Assembly (NCBI GenBank): GCA_014218235.1
Contig: CM024753.1
Coordinates: forward strand, 3,100,001 to 3,164,000
Reading direction: 5' to 3'
Source: Colocasia esculenta
Lineage: Eukaryota; Streptophyta; Magnoliopsida; Alismatales; Araceae
Length of the DNA stretch: 64,000 nucleotides
Numbering within the stretch: position 1 is the first letter of the stretch; each line of letters starts with the position of its first letter. The notes beneath the pieces are model-generated. The model searched no databases. It saw only the letters and a program-made list of their open reading frames with translations, and had not been told where the DNA came from. Positions 57,469 to 64,000 of this stretch are shown piece after piece. A program made the translations under genes and the position numbers.

Positions 57469-58480
57469 ATGGCAGCGGAGCGTGCTCAACTCCGTGATAT
57501 GCAACACACTATCCAACAGCTTACCCAACTTTACTTCAGGCTGCCGGAGCCAACAACAACAATAACAACAACCGAGCAACTGGTGATTTACATAGAAATT
57601 TCCGCAACCTGAATCCGCCTCGATTCAGTGGTACCACAGACCCTGATGAGGCCGAGAACTGGCTCAAGGAGATTGAGCGCATCTTCCGTGTCATGCAATG
57701 CACGGATGGAGATAAGCTTTTACTTGCCACATTCCAGCTTGAAAGGGACGCCCGTGCGTGGTGGGAGTCCATTGAGGCCACACGGGAAGATGCTCAGTTT
57801 ACGTGGAATGAGTTTAAGGAGCAATTCAACTCCAAATATTTTTCAGAAAGAGTTCAAGAAAGGAAGGCGCCGAGTTCGCCGCTCTGAAACAGAGAAACCT
57901 GACGGTTGCTGAATATGAGGCACAGTTCTCTCGATTGGCTCGCTACGCCAATCATCTAGTTAGTACCCAGAGGATGAAGGCAAAGAGATTCCTCAACGGG
58001 CTTAGACCCGCATATATTACACAGCTGGCACCATTTGATATTCAGACCTACCCAGAGATGGTCAGGAGAGCACAATGCCTGGAAGATGCGATTGAACTCA
58101 CTGAGCGCATCAAGGGTAGAATGTTCAGGAAAGAGCAAACTTCCGGAGTATTGAGCAAGCCTACTAATGGCAAAAAAAGGCCATTAAGTATCACTGACGG
58201 GCCAAGCCAGGAGCGGAAGCCCAAAGTCCCCACTACTACTGCTCCGAACAACAAGCCCAGATGCAAACACTGTGACAAGCTTGGTCACACGACAGAAGAA
58301 TGCTGGAGGAAGGCAGGTGCATGCCTTCGCTGTGGGAGCCGAGAGCATCGGATCCCTGAATGCCCGTTACTGAAAGAAAATGAGAAGCGTCCTGCGGGAC
58401 CAAAGAAGCCAGGCAGACTTCAAGCCCTGCAAGAGGTAGAGACCACCGAGGAAGGTGGCGTGGTGGAAGGTACACTACCA
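57469..58480 (+). pseudogene. gag: Third chromovirus gag
   Basis: The ATG at 57469 opens MAAERAQLRDMQHTIQQLTQ. After a frameshift near 57535 it reads NLNPPRFSGTTDPDEAENWL and FRVMQCTDGDKLLLATFQLE. A further frameshift near 57870 restores ALKQRNLTVAEYEAQFSRLA. The capsid part ends near 58110. Two CCHC-type knuckles follow (CKHCDKLGHTTEEC and CLRCGSREHRIPEC), a double arrangement seen in some chromoviruses. The frame runs on into protease. Confidence 0.85.
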
Positions 58481-61400
58481 GTCTTTTCTCATTCAGCATT
58501 TGTTTTGTTCGATACTGGCGCAACGCATTCGTTCATATCACAAGCATTTGCTGATACCCTAAATGAGAAACCTGCATCTATGACATTTGAATTATCTGTC
58601 GCAACACCACTAGGAGAAAAGGCTCAATTAAATAAATATTTCCATTAGCTGATGTTAAGGTTGGTGAACTTAACCTTAGAGCTGACTTGATCTCATGCCC
58701 ATGGAGGGCTACGATGTCATTCTGGGAGCCGATTGGCTATCCACGTATGGGGCTATCGTGGATTGTAGAAGAGGAAATTTCTTTTAGTAATTCCCTAAGT
58801 TGATCTTCACAGGACGTAGACACAAGAGGCACTTGTCTCTCGTCTCTGCTATAAAGGCACAGAACATGATAAGAAAGGGTTGTGTGGCATTTCTCGCCGC
58901 AATTGTAGTTGAGAAGAAAGCAACTAAGATATCAGACATCCACATAGTGCAAGAATATCCAGACGTGTTTCCTGATGAGCTGCCAGGCATTCCACCCGAG
59001 AGAGATGTAAATTTCTCAATTGCTTGTACCTAGAGCTGCACCGTTTCACGCCAACCCTACAGGATGTCCCCTGCTGAATTGAAAGAGTTGAAAGAGCAAT
59101 TGATGGAACTTCTAGAAAAGGGTTTTATTAGGCCAAGTACTTCTCCTTGGGGAGCACCCGTGTTGTTCGTCAAGAAGAAGGACGGATCTATGAGGTTATG
59201 CATCGATTACAGGCAGTTGAACAATCTCACTATCAAGAACAAGTACCCTCTGCCGCGTGTCGATGAACTATTTGATCAGATATCAGGAGCAAAGTACTTT
59301 TCTAAGATTGACCTTAGATCGGGATATCATCAGATGAGGATTCAAGATGCAGATATCTACAAGACAGCTTTCAGGAGCAGGTACGGTCATTACGATTTGT
59401 AGTCATGCCTTTTGGACTAACCAATGCTCCTGCAGCTTTTATGCAATTAATGAACAGCATCTACCGGCCCTACCTCGACAAGTTCGTCGTGGTATTCATT
59501 GATGATATTCTCATATACTCCAAGACCAAAGAAGAGCACGAGGAGCATCTGAGGATCGCTCTGCAAATCTTGCGGGACAACCAACTCTACGCCAAATTGA
59601 GCAAGTGTGAATTCTGGCTCGAGGAGGTGTCGTTCCTAGGCCATGTCATTTCCAAGGATGCTATCGCTGTCGACCCTTCCAAGGTAGAAGCTGTGCTGAA
59701 CTGGGAAAGGCCGACCAATGTCACCGAGATCAGAAGCTTTCTTGGACTGGCTGGATATTACAGACGGTTCATAAAAGACTTCTCCAAGATAGCTGTACCT
59801 CTTACGCATCTTACGCGGAAGGAAAACCCATATGTCTGGAGCAAGGAGTGCGAGAGAAGAGCTTTCAGACACTCAAGCAATTGTTGACATCTGCACCTGT
59901 CCTCGCATTACAGTAGTAGAAGGCGCGGGATTCTCAGTCTACACTGATGCATCTGGAATCGGTCTAGGCTGCGTATTAATGCAGAATGAGAAAGTGATAG
60001 CCTATTCATCAAGGCAATTGAAGCAACATGAGGTTAACTATCCAGTCCATGACTTAGAGCTAGCTGCTGTGGTATTTGCACTTAAGATTTGGAGGCATTA
60101 CCTGTATGGAGAGCAATTTATTGTCTACTCCGACCATAAGAGTTTGAAGTACTTATTTTTCAAAAGGAGCTCAATATGCGACAATGGAGATGGCTGGAGT
60201 ACTTGAAGGATTTTGATTTCAACATTCAATATCACCAGGCAAAGGTAATGCAGTAGCTGATGCACTTAGCAGAAAGCCAGTAGCTTCGATATCTTGTCTA
60301 GTCATGGGCGAGATGCAATTGTTAGAGCAATTCGCCAGTCTAGATCTGAATATTGAAAAGAGAAGTGATAAGATGTTAGTGGCTAATCTTAAAGCTCAAC
60401 CCAACATCTTTGTCGAGATCAGAGAGCAACAGGCTAATGATGTTTCTGATCAGAGTAAGGGAGACCATAGCTGACAAACCAAAATTCTCCATCGCTGAAG
60501 ATGGAAGAATATTATTCCAAGCCAGGACATGTGTGCCTGACAATGAAGAGCTGAAAAGGAAACTGATGGACGAAGCCCACAAGACCAAGTACACAATACA
60601 TCCAGGTGCAACCAAGATGTACCAAGACATGAAAAGGTCATTTTGGTGGCCAAACATGAAGCGTGAGGTGGCTGAGCATGCTGCACACTGCCTCACTTGT
60701 CAACAGGTAAAAGCAGAACACCGTCGCTGCGGGTGTACTTAGGCCCTGGACATACCTGAATGGAAGTGGGAAAGCATCGGAATGGATTTCATCATGGGTT
60801 TACCCCGAACTCGTGGTGGACTAGATGTTATCTGGGTTATGTGGACGTTTAACCAAGTCCGCACACTTCCTTGCCATTAGAGCACTTGGAGTGTGGAGTG
60901 TACACTTCCTTGCCATTAAGAGCACTTGGATGTGTGATGTGTAGAGCTTTGTATGTGAAAGAAGTAGTCAGACTACATGGAGTTCCAGGTCCATTGTCTC
61001 AGATCGTGACCCCAGATTCACTTCTAGATTCTGGAAGGGACTCCAGACTGCCTTAGGCACGAAACTCAACTTTAGCACAGCTTTCCACCCACAAACGGAT
61101 GGCCAGACTGAAAGAACAAATCAGATAGTGGAAGACATGCTGCGAGCTTATGCTATAGACTTTGAAGGGTATTGGAATGAACAATTGTCTCTAATTGAAT
61201 TCGCCTACAACAATAGTTATCAGGCCAGCATCAAGATGGCACCATTTGAAGCACTGTATGGCAGAAGTTGCAGATCGCCAGTATGCTGTAATGAAGTAGG
61301 TGAGCAACAATGGCTAGGACCAGATATGGTGCAGAATACTAGCAGAGACATACAGATTATCAGAGACAGAATTAAGATAGCTCAGTCCAGGCAGAAGAGC

Positions 61401-61860
61401 TATGCTGATAAAAGAAGAAGGGACTTAGAATTTCAAGCCGGAGATCATGTAATGCTAAAAGTATCCCCGACCAGAGGATTCCAAAGATTTGGGATGAAAG
61501 GCAAATTGAGACCAAGATTCATCGGTCCGTTTGAAGTGTTAGATAGAGTGGGCGAGGTAGCATATCGACTGGCACTACCACCCCAGTTCTCTACCGTACA
61601 TAACGTGTTCCATGTGTCAATGCTGAGAAAGTACGTGTACGATCCATCACACGTAATCAGCTATGATGACATTACTCTAAACAAGGATAGACTTATGAAG
61701 AAAGGCCAGTGAAGATTCTGGACAAGAAGATGCAACAGCTTCGGAATCGAGCCATACCCGTGGTGAAGATATATGGAGAAATCACGAAGTTGAAGAGGCA
61801 CGTGGGAGCCTGAAGCTACAATGCGCCGGAATTATCCGGAATTATTCAGTAAGTCATACT
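58481..61860 (+). pseudogene. pol: Third chromovirus pol with degenerate chromodomain
   Basis: Protease shows VLFDTGATHSFISQAF near 58500. After stops and shifts between 58650 and 59040, RT reads KDGSMRLCIDYRQLNNL and DLRSGYHQMRI. A 1-nt deletion at about 59399 shifts it, then the catalytic FIDDILIYS is intact near 59497-59525. RNase H (VYTDASGIGLGCVLMQ) and integrase (HPGATKMYQDMKRSFWWPNM, CLTCQQVKAEHR) follow. The integrase core is damaged at 60740-61060, including a local duplication, but the Glu motif region (DGQTERTNQIVEDML) remains. The tail has VHNVFHVSMLRKY and then, after a frameshift at about 61700, a chromodomain remnant (LDKKMQQLRNRAIPVVKI, TWEPEATMRRNYPELF). Confidence 0.88.
60862..60940 (+). 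repeat. Local tandem duplication in the integrase core
   Basis: ACACTTCCTTGCCATTA followed by GAGCACTTGGA occurs twice, about 40 bp apart, within the integrase core of the third chromovirus. It replaces the stretch around the first catalytic Asp, so integrase is inactive. Confidence 0.7.
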
Positions 61861-61901
61861 TCCTCTTATGATTATATGAATTTGGGGACCAAATTCTTTT
61901 T

Positions 61902-61912
61902 AAGAGGGGGAG
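61902..61912 (+). promoter_or_regulatory. Third chromovirus polypurine tract
   Basis: A purine run (AAGAGGGGGAG) directly precedes the 3' LTR, which here begins with a mutated GGCAGCACCC instead of TGTAGCACCC. Confidence 0.75.
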
Positions 61913-64000
61913 GGCAGCACCCTGGATTTTTAAAATCCAATAAAATAAATTTTATTTAAATAAATGAAATAAATCGATTTAAGTGGAATAAAGGGAGATG
62001 CATTGTATCAATGGGAATTAAAGCAATCCCCATTAAATTAAATTAGTAATGGGTTACTCTAATAACCAAACCCAATGGAATGGGCCCAAATAGGGATAGC
62101 CCATGTTGGAATGAGAATTAAATTAATGAAATTCGTATCTAAATAATTAAATAAATAGTAAAGGGTTAAGATAAATGTTAAATAACCTTCTATATCTAAA
62201 TAAAGAGTCCTAAACTCATCCTAACTCATTAACCACGAAATTAAACTCTCCCCTACCCATTAGATGGATAAATGGAGAAAATAGAGAGATAAATGTGGAA
62301 TTTTCGTAATTAAAGGAGGAGAGAAGAGTTTGGGTTGTATGGACTCTATAGGAAGCTTAAACACTTCAAATCTCCTCCTATCTCCCATTTCGTGGCTGGA
62401 ACCCTAGAGAAGGAGGGAAAGGTTGGAGACCAAGGAGCAAGGAGGAGAAGGCTTGGAGCAAGAAGGTTTTCCCGTTTTCGTCTTCAACCTAGGGTTTTCT
62501 TGGACTCGACAAAAGGTAGGCAATCTCTCAAGCAAAAATCGTGAAATAATTACCCTAAGTAGCCTTCATGTACCTCTTCAAAAGCCCTATGGTTTCGTGG
62601 TATTTCGTTCATCCATTGAGCGAATTTAATTCGTGAAACTGCTGTTCTCATGAACTGAGATCTCATGTTTTATCTAATTCCCGATATGACTTGTTCACAT
62701 GCCATGCTAAAATCTCAGTTATAGTACATCACACTAGCTTTCAAACGCCCCTGGTCTCACTCGATTTTGATCTCCCATGAGGGAGAATTAAATCTTTGAA
62801 TCTCTGTCTATTTCCTATACCCGACTCTTCATGTTGACCTTAAACATCGTGCATATTTGATATCATGCCATGAAAAAATTCTCTAAAATACTACATCGTG
62901 TTAGCTTTCAAACGCCGCTGGTTTCATAATTTTTCATCAAGTGTACATCTCTAATTAATTTGTTGATTACTCTGACTGCGCTTGTTTAGGTCACCGAAAA
63001 ATAACCTGATCAAGCATGTCTAAACTTGTCTATTTTCAAATTAATCGTGCATGTTGATATATGTACATGTTTACTTCGTTTAAAACTAGTTTCGTGCTTT
63101 TTGGATCATTGTGCTATTTATATGTAATTTAGAACATCCATGTATCACAGAGAGCTCGCCTGGGAAAAAAAAGGGCAATCTCACCTGTTATCGCGACGGC
63201 ACGACCCGCCGCGATAACAGTGGGGTCGCGCCGGCCGATGGCGTCGCGTCAAGAACGCGGTGGCACGGGCCACCGCGATTCACCCCGGACCGGGCCAGAC
63301 CGGCCAGGTCCCGTGTCGCGCCCGACCGCCCCGTCGCGACTTGAAACGCGACGGGTAGGTCCGTCGTGTTTCAAAGATTTCGGCCAGAAATATTAAATTG
63401 TGTACATGCCCTGATGTTTTGGCTATTTAACCCTTAATTAGCTACGATTAAATCATGTTATAATTAATTGACTTGTTAGATTAATAAAAAATGACATTTG
63501 CACGACTTGTCATATCCTCAAGATTCTTTACACTTGCACACATAAACATTATAAATTGCCATTTGACCTTGATAAATTATGCAATAATGTATTCGGTAAA
63601 TTATCGAAATAAATGACTAAATTACCCTATTTTGTTAAATACAATTATTTCCATTTTTACTCGCGCATTTTATCTACCGTTACCGTTTTCCCTCGGCCTT
63701 CGAGCACTCGAGGCACGACGGACCGTTTTTACACACTTTCCCTTGACTTGGACCACCTCTCCACCGGGAATACTCTCGACGGACCAGGGACTCCTTGTCA
63801 AGACCTCCGTAAGTCTTCTTGACTTTGGCGCACGTCCTTAGTCAACGAGCTGGTTGTACCTAAAACCCGTACACTCTTAGGGATCAGTACGATCCAAGCC
63901 TTAGTGTTCCTTCTCGTCTTGAGTTCACACCGGACCACCTGACCCGTGTACACAGCACGGCTAAGGGGCGGTTGTGACTTCTACCAGACTGTCAGTACCC
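61913..64000 (+). repeat. Third chromovirus 3' LTR (truncated by window end)
   Basis: It matches the 5' LTR from 54200 to about 56315, with the GC-rich block at 63189-63366. The remaining ~950 bp and the right target duplication are outside the window. Confidence 0.9.

Larger units (their letters stand above)
54200..64000 (+). mobile_element. Third chromovirus element (right end outside window)
   Basis: It has a 5' LTR at 54200-57266, a tRNA-iMet-type primer site, a gag with two CCHC knuckles, pol with a degenerate chromodomain, a purine tract and a 3' LTR from 61913 that continues past 64000. It cuts the Tat-P antisense gene. The left duplication would be GAGGC (54195-54199), but its partner is not in view. 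The 3.07 kb LTR and chromodomain suggest the Tekay branch. It is a different family from the nested chromovirus because the LTRs are unrelated. Confidence 0.9.

Noticed and set aside
1..64000. Endogenous pararetrovirus or envelope-bearing retrovirus
   Set aside because: No movement protein, coat or envelope-like frame was found. All RT-bearing units have LTRs, primer sites and integrase in Ty3/gypsy order.

Overview
The window is plant nuclear DNA. It carries plant-type Ty3/gypsy retrotransposons (Tat, Tekay-like chromovirus and Athila groups), plant-type primer-binding sites, a LINE tail and broken exons of a cytosolic ribosomal protein gene. I see no intact host gene, RNA gene or bacterial-type operon. 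Stacked nested elements, stop codons that look like C-to-T decay, solo LTRs and deletion scars suggest gene-poor, probably pericentromeric heterochromatin. The species cannot be told from the sequence.

Layout. About 1-9363 is the oldest host-level DNA. It holds two copies of a ~430 bp host segment: copy A at 1-95 plus 4052-4408, and copy B at 8606-9030 plus 9323-9353. Each copy keeps the empty site of the insertion that splits the other: a 3,956 bp TG...CA insertion in A (96-4051) and a LINE tail in B (9031-9312). Between them lie a broken, colinear RPL4 (60S ribosomal protein L4) pseudogene on the minus strand, two unidentified exon-like pieces, a candidate hAT-type MITE and a 100-N assembly gap.

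9364-54199 is one Tat element (Tat-P, plus strand) carrying a nest of insertions, each bounded by a 5-bp target-site duplication (TSD). Tat-M (10305-44559, minus strand, TSD CCCAC) sits in Tat-P gag. A Tekay-like chromovirus (15939-43590, minus, TSD TGACC) sits in Tat-M pol. An Athila-group non-autonomous element with three LTRs and two internal domains (22496-40693, plus, TSD GTCTG) sits in the chromovirus gag. A Copia-like solo LTR (31032-32947, TSD AGGTT) sits in the middle Athila LTR. Tat-P also holds a solo chromovirus LTR (49712-52020, TSD GTCCG) and is cut at 54200 by a third chromovirus (54200 to beyond 64000), whose 3' LTR runs off the window.

How the parts work together. The chromoviruses encode Gag, protease, reverse transcriptase, RNase H, integrase and a chromodomain. 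The Athila-type units have lost RT, RNase H and integrase and would need enzymes in trans. Both Tat elements carry, downstream of integrase and antisense to pol, an extra gene with a 'putative gypsy type transposon' (Transposase_28-like) N-terminal region, one short intron and a C-terminal coiled coil. That antisense gene, the Athila LTR-internal-LTR-internal-LTR array and a hairpin-forming tandem array inside the 3.96 kb insertion are the most interesting items. Everything coding is broken by stops or frameshifts except a few long stretches.
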